DNA of 64,000 nt. Origin: Helicovermis profundi (GTDB lineage Bacteria; Bacillota; Clostridia; Peptostreptococcales; Acidaminobacteraceae). How positions within the stretch are numbered: position 1 is the stretch's first letter; every line of letters begins with the position of its first letter. Below the pieces are notes generated by a model that searched no databases, had not been told where the DNA came from, and was given only the letters and a program-made list of their open reading frames with translations. A program made the position numbers and the translations under genes. Positions 20,367-28,530 of this stretch are shown here, piece by piece. The DNA is taken from contig NZ_AP028654.1 of NCBI RefSeq assembly GCF_033097505.1, positions 264,001 to 328,000 of the forward strand. Reading direction: 5' to 3'.

Positions 20367-21974
20367 ATGAGTAAGAAAAAATCAAATTCTTTTGTAAAAG
20401 GGGCTGCAATACTTGGAATTGCAGCAGTTGTAATAAAATTAATGGGAGCATTTTTTAGAATACCACTTGGTAATATGATTGGTGATATGGGTATGAGTTA
20501 TTATCAAAGTGCTTATCCTATATATAATTATTTGCTAGTTATTTCTACAGCAGGTATACCAACTGCTATAGCAAAAATAATTTCAGAAAAAATTGCACTT
20601 GGTGATCATTTAGGAGCAGACAAAGTTTTGAAAACTTCTTTGTCTATGATGTTAATAGTAGGATCTATTTTTGCATTATCTCTAGTAATATTTTCAGGAA
20701 ATATTGTTTCTTATGTTAAAAATCCTAATGCCATATATTCAATTTTAGCTATAACCCCTGCAATATTTTTTGTTTCTCTAATGTCAGTTTATAGAGGATA
20801 TTTTCAGGGATATCAACATATGGAGATGTATGCATGGTCTCAAGTAGTTGAACAGTTTGTAAGAGTTAGTGTTGGTTTTTTTCTTGCCTATATACTTCTT
20901 TCAAAGGGTGTTGAATTCTCAGCTGCGGGTGCAACATTTGGAGCAACAATAGGTGCTATTTTCGGAAGTATAGTTATTATATATATGTTTAGAAATTTTA
21001 AAAAGAAAACTAATTTTGATATAACAGATAAATTCCGCGAAGAGACGAGTGGCGAAATTTTAAAAAACCTATTTAAAATTGCAATTCCTATAACTCTTGG
21101 AGCATCGATTTTACCTATTATGACAATTTTTGATCTTGCTATAGTTATGAGAAGATTAACATCAGTTGGCTACACAGTAGTTGAAGCAAATAGATTATAT
21201 GGACAATTAACTGGATATGCGCAGACTGTAGTTAATTTACCACAAGTAGTTACTTCTGCTGTTCAAATTAGTATAGTTCCAGCAATATCGAGATTTGCTG
21301 CATTAAAAGACGATTTTAAAAGGAATCAAACAATAGAAGTTGGCTTAAGACTGGCTGTTATTATTGGTCTTCCAAGTTCTGTTGGACTTGCACTACTTTC
21401 AGGTGGAATTATGAGACTTTTATATCCATATCAAATAGAGATAGCTTCAAATATTGGAGCTATTTTAGGGATACTTGGTTTTGGCGTTGTATTTTTATCA
21501 ATTTTTCAAATAACAACAGGTATACTTCAAGGACTTGGAAGACAAAAACTTCCTGCCTTAAATCTTTTTTATGGAGCAATTTTAAAATTAATTCTTAGTT
21601 ATACATTGGTAGGAATAAGAGTACTCAATATAAAAGGAGCTGCAATAGCAACAGTTAGTGCATATGGATTAGCTGCATTATTAAACTTTGTTTCAATGGC
21701 AAAAGTTTCGAAGTTAAAAATTAATTATGAAAAATTGTTTTTTAGGCCTCTTGTAGATGTATTTGCTATGAGCGTTGTAATTGAAATAATAAAATTTATA
21801 GTATCGCCATTTTCTGATAGACTTGCAACACTTCTTGCAGTTTTTCTTGGAGGATTTACATACTTAGTTATGCTTTTTGTTACAAAGACTATTTCTGATG
21901 AAGAACTAAAAATAGTTCCAGGTGGACTTAAACTAAAAGAAATTGGAAATTTTGTAAACAGTTGGAGGAAATAA
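20367..21974 (+). CDS. MATE/MurJ-superfamily polysaccharide flippase (YabM/SpoVB group)
   Basis: Integral membrane protein of 535 residues with about 14 predicted helices, starting GAAILGIAAVVIKLMGAFFRIPLGN, a hallmark of the SpoVB/YabM oligosaccharide flippase group. It probably moves a lipid-linked cell-wall precursor across the membrane. The position before the YabN homologue matches yabM. The ATG at 20367 follows GGGGGA; an earlier ATG at 20349 is possible but has no site. Lipid II as substrate is inferred, not shown. Confidence 0.88.
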   Translation: MSKKKSNSFVKGAAILGIAAVVIKLMGAFFRIPLGNMIGDMGMSYYQSAYPIYNYLLVISTAGIPTAIAKIISEKIALGDHLGADKVLKTSLSMMLIVGSIFALSLVIFSGNIVSYVKNPNAIYSILAITPAIFFVSLMSVYRGYFQGYQHMEMYAWSQVVEQFVRVSVGFFLAYILLSKGVEFSAAGATFGATIGAIFGSIVIIYMFRNFKKKTNFDITDKFREETSGEILKNLFKIAIPITLGASILPIMTIFDLAIVMRRLTSVGYTVVEANRLYGQLTGYAQTVVNLPQVVTSAVQISIVPAISRFAALKDDFKRNQTIEVGLRLAVIIGLPSSVGLALLSGGIMRLLYPYQIEIASNIGAILGILGFGVVFLSIFQITTGILQGLGRQKLPALNLFYGAILKLILSYTLVGIRVLNIKGAAIATVSAYGLAALLNFVSMAKVSKLKINYEKLFFRPLVDVFAMSVVIEIIKFIVSPFSDRLATLLAVFLGGFTYLVMLFVTKTISDEELKIVPGGLKLKEIGNFVNSWRK

Positions 21975-21975
21975 A

Positions 21976-23445
21976 ATGTCACAAATTACAGTTGTAGGAA
22001 TAGGACCAGGTGGAGATCAGTATTTAACGATTGAAGCCTTTAAAATTTTGAAAAATAAAGATAAAAATTACTTTAGGACTATTAAGCATCCCATTGTTGA
22101 AACTTTAGAAAAGGATGGTATTACTTTTGAAAGTTTTGATGAATACTACGATAAATATGAAGAATTTGATCAAGTATATGAATCTATTGCAAATAAATTA
22201 ATAAGTTTAGCAAAATCTGATGATATAGTTTATGCAGTGCCTGGAAATCCTTTTGTTGCAGAAAAAACAGTTGAGTTATTGATTGAAAAAGCAGAAAAAT
22301 TAGATGAAATAACTTTGGAATTTGTGCATGGAACAAGTTTTATAGATGCGATTATTACATCTATAAAAAAAGATCCTGTTCATGGACTTAAAATTTTAAA
22401 TGGACTTGAGCTTGATAAATACAAAATTGATGTTGATGTTGATAGCATTATTATTCAAACTTACGATAATATAGTTGCATCAAATGTTAAATTAAAACTA
22501 ATGGAATATTACAGTGATGATCATATAGTTACTGTAATTAGAGGTGCTGGTATACCAGGTGTTGAAAAAATAGTTAACGTTCCTCTTTTTGAGATGGATA
22601 GGCTAGATATTATGGATCATTTAACTTCTGTTTTTGTTCCAAAAGAAAGTAAAGAAGTAAATAGAAAATATTTCTTTGAAGATTTGATTAGTATTATGAA
22701 ACGTTTAAGGTCTATTGATGGATGTCCTTGGGATAGAGAGCAAACACATAAGTCGCTAAGAGATAGTTTGCTAGAAGAATCATATGAGGTTATTGAAGCT
22801 ATTGAAGATGACGACTTATATCTACTAGAAGAAGAACTAGGAGATTTACTTCTTCAAATAGTATTTCATTCGGTTATAGCAAATGAAAATGGATACTTTA
22901 ATATTCATGACGTAACTACAGGGATATCAAAAAAATTAATAAATAGACATCCTCATGTCTTTGGAGATATTGATGTTAAAGATTCAGATGAAGTTCTTAA
23001 AAACTGGGAAATAATAAAAAAAGAAGAAAAAAACGAAAAGACTACAACAGATTCTATGAAAAGAATAGCTAAAACACTTCCTTCATTAGTGAGAGCAACA
23101 AAAGTTCAAAAAAAAGCAAAAGAAGTTGGATTTGACTGGGATAAAGTTGAGGATGCAATTTTAAAAATTACAGAAGAACTTGATGAATTTAATGAGATAA
23201 GAAATCGTGGTAATCATAATAGAATAGGTGAAGAATTAGGAGATTTATTGTTTTCTGTTGTAAATGTTTGTAGATTTTATAAAGTAAATCCTGAATTTGC
23301 ACTAAAAGAAACTACTGAGAAGTTTATTAGAAGATTTAACTTTGTAGAAGATAGTATTTTAGCGAAAGATGGAAAAATGGAGGAAATATCTCTTAAGGAA
23401 CTTGATAATTTGTGGAATAAGGCAAAAAAACAAGAAAATTTATAA
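21976..23445 (+). CDS. YabN: tetrapyrrole methylase-like plus MazG pyrophosphohydrolase
   Basis: Two-domain protein of 489 residues. The N-terminal ~225 residues carry the tetrapyrrole-methylase fold (VGIGPGGDQYLT, VYAVPGNPFVAEKT). The rest is a double MazG NTP pyrophosphohydrolase (GCPWDREQTHKSLRD, EELGDLLLQIVFH and a second GEELGDLLFSVVNV). It likely hydrolyses aberrant NTPs; the methylase half may be inactive. It begins 1 bp after the flippase stop with GGAGG inside the upstream end, so the two are coupled. Confidence 0.94.
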   Translation: MSQITVVGIGPGGDQYLTIEAFKILKNKDKNYFRTIKHPIVETLEKDGITFESFDEYYDKYEEFDQVYESIANKLISLAKSDDIVYAVPGNPFVAEKTVELLIEKAEKLDEITLEFVHGTSFIDAIITSIKKDPVHGLKILNGLELDKYKIDVDVDSIIIQTYDNIVASNVKLKLMEYYSDDHIVTVIRGAGIPGVEKIVNVPLFEMDRLDIMDHLTSVFVPKESKEVNRKYFFEDLISIMKRLRSIDGCPWDREQTHKSLRDSLLEESYEVIEAIEDDDLYLLEEELGDLLLQIVFHSVIANENGYFNIHDVTTGISKKLINRHPHVFGDIDVKDSDEVLKNWEIIKKEEKNEKTTTDSMKRIAKTLPSLVRATKVQKKAKEVGFDWDKVEDAILKITEELDEFNEIRNRGNHNRIGEELGDLLFSVVNVCRFYKVNPEFALKETTEKFIRRFNFVEDSILAKDGKMEEISLKELDNLWNKAKKQENL

Positions 23446-23542
23446 GAAATTTCAAAAAAAGCTTGAAAAATGGGGTCATTTCAATATAAGATAGAAATAG
23501 CTAAACAAAAGCTATTATATTATTTATCGAGGAGGTTATACT

Positions 23543-23821
23543 GTGAACAAAGCTGAATTAGTTACTAGTATGGCAGAAAAGACAGGTTTAACAAAAAAGG
23601 ATGCTGAGGCTTCTTTAAACGCATTTATGAAAAGTGTTGAAGAAACTTTAGTAAGTGGAGAAAAAGTTCAATTAGTTGGATTTGGTACTTTTGATGTTAG
23701 AGATAGAAAAGCTAGAAAAGGTAGAAATCCTAGAAATCCTGAGCAAGTAATTGATATACCTGCTTCAAAAGCACCTGTATTTAAAGCTGGAAAGGCTCTT
23801 AAAGAGTTAGTTAACGCTTAA
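23543..23821 (+). CDS. hup: DNA-binding protein HU
   Basis: Nucleoid-associated protein of 92 residues with the HU fold: dimerising N-terminal helices (MNKAELVTSMAEKTGLTKKDAE), the FGTFDVRDRKARKGRNP arm and the IPASKAPVFKAGKALK tail. GTG start preceded by GAGGAGGTT. A likely promoter, TTGAAA-16-TATAAG, lies upstream, so it may be expressed independently. Confidence 0.97.
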   Translation: MNKAELVTSMAEKTGLTKKDAEASLNAFMKSVEETLVSGEKVQLVGFGTFDVRDRKARKGRNPRNPEQVIDIPASKAPVFKAGKALKELVNA

Positions 23822-23830
23822 TAAATACAT

Positions 23831-23895
23831 ATACAGCTAGGTTCCTAAAGTTTGCGTATGCTACTATTCGCTGCTATGGTGGGGATTTAGCTGTT
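23831..23895 (+). ncRNA. Long hairpin after hup, terminator or structured RNA
   Basis: ACAGCTAGGTTCC at the left pairs over about 14 bp (with several G-U pairs) with GGGGATTTAGCTGT at the right, followed by TTTTCTTT. The ~38-nt apical part is richer in GC than its surroundings and contains GCG...CGC pairing. It works at least as a terminator. The size and non-random loop suggest a processed RNA or a leader; I do not recognise the class. Confidence 0.5.
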
Positions 23896-23943
23896 TTTCT
23901 TTATTTATTGACGATTATTAATTTTAGAGGCATTGGAGGTACT

Positions 23944-24186
23944 ATGAGAATTGATAAGTATTTAAAAATTTCAAGATTGATTAAAAGAAGATCAATTGCT
24001 AAAGATGCTTGTGATGCAGGAAAGATAGCAATTAATGGTAAAAAAGCTAAAGCTGGTAGTGAAGTAAAGGTTGGGGACAAGGTAACGATGACATTTGGAG
24101 AAAAAAGCATAGAAGTTGAAATTTTAATTATTAAAGAACATGTAAAAAAAGAAGAAACTAAAGATTTGTATAGACAAATTGGATAA
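23944..24186 (+). CDS. rqcP: RqcP (YabO), S4-domain ribosome quality-control factor
   Basis: Small RNA-binding protein of 80 residues with an S4 domain (MRIDKYLKISRLIKRRSIAKDACDAG...INGKKAKAGSEVKVGD). In Bacillus the orthologue assists RqcH in alanine tailing of stalled nascent chains. Start taken at the ATG with TTGGAGGTACT; the frame extends 12 codons upstream but without a site. Located between hup and divIC as in related genomes; yabP and yabQ are missing after it. Confidence 0.9.
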   Translation: MRIDKYLKISRLIKRRSIAKDACDAGKIAINGKKAKAGSEVKVGDKVTMTFGEKSIEVEILIIKEHVKKEETKDLYRQIG

Positions 24187-24193
24187 GTTATAG

Positions 24194-24231
24194 ACTTGCA
24201 GTTTAAAATAATAGAACTGTATAATACTTAA
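24194..24231 (+). promoter_or_regulatory. Probable sigma-A promoter for divIC
   Basis: TTGCAG and TATAAT separated by 18 bp, just upstream of the divIC ribosome site. Confidence 0.55.
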
Positions 24232-24242
24232 GGGATGATGCT

Positions 24243-24554
24243 ATGAATAATAGAAAAAAATTTATTATAAGAAATAAATTAATAATAATATTTTTTGTTT
24301 TGTTTACTGTTTATATTTCTTATACTTTATACAATCAAAATATAAAATTTGATGAATTAAAAAAAGAAGAACTTTTTTATGATAATAATATTAAGAATTC
24401 AAATAAAAAGATTGAAGAAATTAATGAAGAAATAAAACAATCTGAATCACTTGATGCAATTGAAAAAATTGCAAGGGAAAAGTTAAATATGGTAAAACCA
24501 AATGAAATTATTTATATAATTCAAGATAGTGAAAAAAAAGAAGATAATAAATAA
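24243..24554 (+). CDS. DivIC/FtsB-like septum protein
   Basis: Single-pass division protein of 103 residues: cytoplasmic basic N-terminus, one TM segment (~12-30), then a coiled coil (~35-75) and the conserved DAIEKIAREKLNMVKPNEIIY motif of the FtsB/DivIC family. It is expected to pair with FtsL in the divisome. Position after yabO and before yabR agrees with divIC. Confidence 0.88.
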   Translation: MNNRKKFIIRNKLIIIFFVLFTVYISYTLYNQNIKFDELKKEELFYDNNIKNSNKKIEEINEEIKQSESLDAIEKIAREKLNMVKPNEIIYIIQDSEKKEDNK

Positions 24555-24563
24555 ATTCTTTAA

Positions 24564-24592
24564 TTGACATATATATTGTGGTGAATTATAAT
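24564..24592 (+). promoter_or_regulatory. Consensus sigma-A promoter for the S1-domain gene
   Basis: TTGACA at 24564-24569 and TATAAT at 24587-24592, spacing 17 bp: both hexamers match the consensus exactly. Confidence 0.85.
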
Positions 24593-24654
24593 TTAATAAG
24601 TTGTATTATTATGGATAATAGGTTTTTCTAATTTTAAGGAGGAACAAAAAATTT

Positions 24655-25161
24655 ATGGCTTTCGAAGTTGGTAGTGTTGTTGAAGGAAAGGTTACAGGAA
24701 TTACAAATTTTGGCGCGTTTATTGAATTGTCTAATGGAAAGACGGGTTTATGTCATATTTCTGAGGTTGCAGATAATTATGTTAAGAGTGTAAAAGATCA
24801 TTTGCAGGTTAATCAAGAAGTTAAAGTGAAGATAATTGGACTTGACGATAAAGGTAAAATGAATTTATCGATAAAAAAATCTGTAGAAAAATCAAATTCC
24901 AAAGCGAAGGCGCTAACAGATACTAAACGAAAAACAAATAATTATTCTAAATCTAATGAAAAATCAAATTATAAAAGCAACAAAAAATCTTTTTCTGCTA
25001 GACCTTCAAATGATTTTTCATCAAGAAATAAACCAAGAAAAGCTACAGGCTTTGAAGATTTACTTTCTGATTTTATCAAGGATAGTGATGATAAACAAAG
25101 AACCTTAAAGAAAAATATGAAATCAACTAGAAGAGGAAATGGTTTTAATGGAAAAAGGTAA
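24655..25161 (+). CDS. YabR-like S1 RNA-binding protein
   Basis: 168 residues. The S1 domain spans ~1-75 (GSVVEGKVTGITNFGAFIEL...GLCHISEVAD...KVKIIGLDDKGKMNLSIKK), followed by a basic, serine/asparagine-rich disordered tail. YabR homologues bind RNA/ribosomes; the exact role is not settled. RBS is AAGGAGGAAC with a longer-than-usual spacing to ATG. The last codons overlap the next gene. Confidence 0.88.
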   Translation: MAFEVGSVVEGKVTGITNFGAFIELSNGKTGLCHISEVADNYVKSVKDHLQVNQEVKVKIIGLDDKGKMNLSIKKSVEKSNSKAKALTDTKRKTNNYSKSNEKSNYKSNKKSFSARPSNDFSSRNKPRKATGFEDLLSDFIKDSDDKQRTLKKNMKSTRRGNGFNGKR

Positions 25162-26086
25162 TAGTAACCACAAATATGCAGTAATTGATATTGGTTCAAA
25201 TTCTGTAAGGTTGTTGTGTGCAAAAGTAAAAAATCAAAAAATAGTTGATTCGTATAAAAAACTTAGCATGACAAGAATGGGTTATAAGGTTAATGAAACT
25301 AAATTGTTATCAACTAAATCTATGGAACTTTCTTATAAAGCTATAAAAGAATATTATAAGAATTTATTGAAAGACAATTACAAGTTGGTAGATATTATTG
25401 CTACAAGTGCTGTAAGAGATTCATTAAATAAGAGTGAGTTTGTTAATATGTTTCAAAATATTGGCTTAAATATTAATATTATTTCTGGTAAAGAAGAAGC
25501 GCGTTTAGGGTATCTTGGAGTACTTTCAGGCATAGAGATTAATAATAAAAATATATTGATTATTGATATAGGTGGTGGATCAACAGAATTCATAGTTGGA
25601 AATAGTAGTGAAATATTATTTTCTGAAAGCATAGATATGGGTGCTGTAAGATTTAGCGAAAAATATATAGAATTAGAAATACCAAGTTTAAGAGAGATAA
25701 ACAATCTTGAAGAAGATATTTTAGATAAGATAAATAATATATATGGAAAAATTATGGAGTTTAATCCTGAAATTTGTTTTGGAATAGGTGGAACTATTAC
25801 AACTATGGGAGCTATTGATTTAAGCATGGAAAATTATGATAGCAATTTAATACATAATTACAATCTTAAATTAGAAAATTTGAATAAACAAATAGAAAAA
25901 TTATCAAAAATTACTTTAGAAGAAAAGTATAAAATTCGAGGGCTTCAGCCTAAAAGGGCTGATATTATTTTTGCAGGTTCTAAAATACTATATCTTATTT
26001 TAAAACAGTTTAATTTTAATAAAATAACGATATCTGATTACGACAATTTAGAAGGAATATTAAAAGATAGAGGTTTAATTGTATAA
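25148..26086 (+). CDS. Ppx/GppA phosphatase family protein
   Basis: Exopolyphosphatase or pppGpp phosphatase of the actin-like ATPase fold. Visible motifs are the phosphate-1 loop YAVIDIGSNSVRL near the start, DIGGGSTEF (~residue 139 on) and GIGGTITTMGAID. About 312 residues, so this is the short form without the HD-type C-terminal domain. Start is uncertain: ATG 25148 has GAGG about 11 bases upstream, ATG 25139 is too close to it. Overlaps the S1 gene, so coupled. Confidence 0.85.
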   Translation: MEKGNSNHKYAVIDIGSNSVRLLCAKVKNQKIVDSYKKLSMTRMGYKVNETKLLSTKSMELSYKAIKEYYKNLLKDNYKLVDIIATSAVRDSLNKSEFVNMFQNIGLNINIISGKEEARLGYLGVLSGIEINNKNILIIDIGGGSTEFIVGNSSEILFSESIDMGAVRFSEKYIELEIPSLREINNLEEDILDKINNIYGKIMEFNPEICFGIGGTITTMGAIDLSMENYDSNLIHNYNLKLENLNKQIEKLSKITLEEKYKIRGLQPKRADIIFAGSKILYLILKQFNFNKITISDYDNLEGILKDRGLIV

Positions 26087-26174
26087 AAAAGTAGCAAATA
26101 AGCAAATAATGTATTAAGTACAGGAAAGAATCGTTAAATATAAGATATTTATTTAAAAAGTATTAGTAATTCTA

Positions 26175-26203
26175 TTGACAAAATACAGTTTTTCTTGTAT
26201 TAT
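26175..26203 (+). promoter_or_regulatory. Sigma-A promoter for the tRNA pair
   Basis: TTGACA at 26175-26180, 17-bp spacer, TATTAT at 26198-26203, about 55 bp before tRNA-Asp. Confidence 0.8.
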
Positions 26204-26257
26204 TTATCATGTTGGTGTTGAAACGTATTCATTGTATACGTATCTTAATGCTACTAT

Positions 26258-26334
26258 GGCCCAGTAGTTCAGTTGGTTAGAACGCTAGCCTGTCACGCTA
26301 GAGGTCGAGAGTTCGAGTCTCTTCTGGGTCGCCA
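26258..26334 (+). tRNA. tRNA-Asp (GTC)
   Basis: 77 nt. The acceptor stem GGCCCAG pairs with CTGGGTC (one G-U), discriminator G and encoded CCA. The anticodon loop CCTGTCACG contains GTC. The T arm carries GTTCGAG. Confidence 0.97.
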
Positions 26335-26339
26335 TATAC

Positions 26340-26415
<76 letters not shown>

Positions 26416-26452
26416 AAAAATCTATTTCTTTAGGAAATAGATTTTTATTTTT
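26416..26452 (+). terminator. Terminator after the tRNA pair
   Basis: AAAAATCTATTTC pairs with GAAATAGATTTTT, followed by ATTTTTTTG. Confidence 0.9.
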
Positions 26453-26521
26453 TTGTTTATTGATTTGGTGATATACTTGTTTATAAAAGGTATATTATTT
26501 TTGATATTAACGAGGTGCACA

Positions 26522-26893
26522 ATGAATAAACTCAATAAATTAATTGAACTTACAAGTATTAAGCTTCTATATTTAGAAGAAAAAGAGGAACTTTTAAGAA
26601 ATAATTCTGAAAATGTCTCTACTAATAAAATTGACAAAAGGATATTAAAAATCGATTATGAATTCAATAATACTTTTTTTGATATAAAGAAAGAAAATAA
26701 TATAAAAACTTTAGATGAACTTAAGATTAAATATTTTACTGAATTACAAGAATTAAAAAAAAATATTGATTTAATTATAAATATAGAGAAAAAAATAAAT
26801 AAAATTAGTGCAAGTAATTTTTATAGAAGCAATTCAAATATAAGTAAAATAGATAAGGCACATAATGTTTATAAAAAAAATAAAAAATTTTAA
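26522..26893 (+). CDS. Small coiled-coil protein of unknown function
   Basis: I do not recognise this 123-residue protein. It is lysine/asparagine/glutamate-rich and almost entirely helical, with heptad-like leucine/isoleucine spacing (residues 1-100) and a basic tail. No membrane segment from the chosen ATG, which has GAGGTG seven bases upstream; the frame is open further upstream through terminator sequence. The size and helical build recall flagellar chaperones of the FlgN/FliT kind, but no motif proves this. Confidence 0.6.
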   Translation: MNKLNKLIELTSIKLLYLEEKEELLRNNSENVSTNKIDKRILKIDYEFNNTFFDIKKENNIKTLDELKIKYFTELQELKKNIDLIINIEKKINKISASNFYRSNSNISKIDKAHNVYKKNKKF

Positions 26894-27057
26894 TAATGTG
26901 TTTATTCTTGTAAATGCAGGGTAACATATAAGTATCATAATAATAAGGAGGGGTTAAAAAATTAAAAGTTCATTTTGTTTCTTTTTTAAGAGATAAAATT
27001 GGATTTTATTATTTTTATGATACTAATAATTGGTAATTACCTAAAGGAGTTGGAGAT

Positions 27058-27597
27058 ATGAAAGTAAATGTAACTGGAAGAAATTTATCGCTAAGTGAGG
27101 CAATAAAAAATCATGTGGAATCAAAATTAGAAAAGTTTGATAAATTTTTTAGAAGTGATATAGAAGCACAAGTTACTTTAAGTCATAGTAAAAGAAAAAA
27201 TAAAAACGTTCAAGTTATTGAGATATATATTCCACTTAAAAATGATGCAGCAATTAGGGTGCAAGAGGAATCAGAAGATATGTATGCTTCGGTTGATATG
27301 GCAATTGACAAATTGAACAAACAAATAGTTAAACATAAAACTAAACTAGAAAAAAGATATAGAGGACATGATACAATTAGATTTGAGCAAATTCCAACTT
27401 CGAAAGAAGAACAAGTTCTTGAAATTGTAAAAACAAAGAAATTTCCAGTAAAACCAATGGATCCTGAAGAGGCAGTATTACAAATGGAACTTCTAGGTCA
27501 TGCATTTTTTGTATTTAGAAATGGTGATACTGAAGAAATAAATGTAGTCTATGCAAGAAAAGACGGAAAATATGGATTAATTGAACCTGGATTTTAA
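27058..27597 (+). CDS. hpf: Long-form ribosome hibernation promoting factor
   Basis: Binds the 30S decoding region and, in the long form, dimerises ribosomes into 100S particles in stationary phase. 179 residues: N-terminal HPF/RaiA domain (~1-100, VTGRNLSLSEAIKNHVESKLEKF) and the C-terminal dimerisation domain (KKFPVKPMDPEEAVLQMELLGHAFFVFRN...GLIEP), the hallmark of the long form. RBS AAAGGAG. Located upstream of secA as in many Firmicutes. Confidence 0.96.
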   Translation: MKVNVTGRNLSLSEAIKNHVESKLEKFDKFFRSDIEAQVTLSHSKRKNKNVQVIEIYIPLKNDAAIRVQEESEDMYASVDMAIDKLNKQIVKHKTKLEKRYRGHDTIRFEQIPTSKEEQVLEIVKTKKFPVKPMDPEEAVLQMELLGHAFFVFRNGDTEEINVVYARKDGKYGLIEPGF

Positions 27598-27612
27598 TAG
27601 CAAAATTTTTTT

Positions 27613-27642
27613 AGAGATGCCTTTAAAGGCATCTCTTTTATG
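27613..27642 (+). terminator. Intrinsic terminator after hpf
   Basis: Twelve-bp self-complementary arms AGAGATGCCTTT / AAAGGCATCTCT, then TTTTA. Confidence 0.88.
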
Positions 27643-27737
27643 TTATAAAAAATAAATTAATTGAATTTTTTGTTTTTAATATGTAATTGTATTATAATAA
27701 AAATTGTAGTTAAATATATTTGGAATGAGAGGGCATA

Positions 27738-28331
27738 ATGTATATAGAAGCTATTATTATAGGATTAATTATTGGTAAAATTAGAAAAGGTAGATTAGAA
27801 AATTTCGCAAATGTATATTTTAAGGGTCTTATTTTTATAATATTTTCTCTTGTTGTTGAAATTTCTCCTATTATTCTAAATAAATTTCATGTTTTATCAG
27901 AATATTATTACTTAGTTCCATTTATTTCAGTGATATTAATGATAATTGGAATTTTATTGAATATAAAAAAAAGTGGTATGAAATTTATTTTATTTGGAGC
28001 GATATTAAATATAGTAATTATGATATTAAATGGTTTTTATATGCCGATTAGCTATAAGGCACTCGAAATTGCTGGTAAAAAATCATTAATTTCGTATTTT
28101 GATAAAGAAATAATTATGGGATTTATCAATGCGGACCAACTTAGTGGATTAAAATTTTTCTTTAGTAAATTTATACCTATTCCCGCCTTTTATCCTCTTG
28201 CAAAAGTTATGAGCGTCGGAGATATACTTATTACAATAGGAATTATAATATTTGTACAAGCATCAATGATGAAATCTTCATTTGGGTTAAATAATAAAAT
28301 GATTAGATTTTCATATAATTCAAGATTATAA
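27738..28331 (+). CDS. Membrane protein, probably DUF5317 family
   Basis: 197 residues with about five or six membrane helices. The pattern NGFYMPISYKALEIAG in the middle and a late GDILITIGI helix fit the DUF5317 family of clostridial membrane proteins; function unknown. RBS is AGAGGGCATA. It has its own terminator and stands between hpf and secA. Confidence 0.6.
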   Translation: MYIEAIIIGLIIGKIRKGRLENFANVYFKGLIFIIFSLVVEISPIILNKFHVLSEYYYLVPFISVILMIIGILLNIKKSGMKFILFGAILNIVIMILNGFYMPISYKALEIAGKKSLISYFDKEIIMGFINADQLSGLKFFFSKFIPIPAFYPLAKVMSVGDILITIGIIIFVQASMMKSSFGLNNKMIRFSYNSRL

Positions 28332-28345
28332 TAAATAAAGTTGAA

Positions 28346-28382
28346 AAAATCAGAATTTAGAAAAATTGAATTCTGATTTTCA
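28346..28382 (+). terminator. Intrinsic terminator
   Basis: AAAATCAGAATT / AATTCTGATTTT, 12 bp, 11-base loop; short T-run. Confidence 0.8.
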
Positions 28383-28530
28383 TAGTTTATTTATTTGTTT
28401 ACACTTTTTACACAAATACGTAATTAAATTTCAATATAGTTCTTGTAAGGTTATGATATAATGATATTGGTAAATAATAAATAAATAATAAATAAATAAT
28501 AAATTAATATATAAAGAGAGGATTTTGTTA

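Noticed and set aside
23831..23895. tRNA or small SRP RNA
   Set aside because: No cloverleaf, no CCA end with acceptor stem, and no GGAAGCAGCC-type SRP loop.
28474..28510. Biologically meaningful tandem repeat before secA
   Set aside because: It is an AT-only slippage-type repeat (AAATAATAAAT) in a very AT-rich leader and needs no special explanation.
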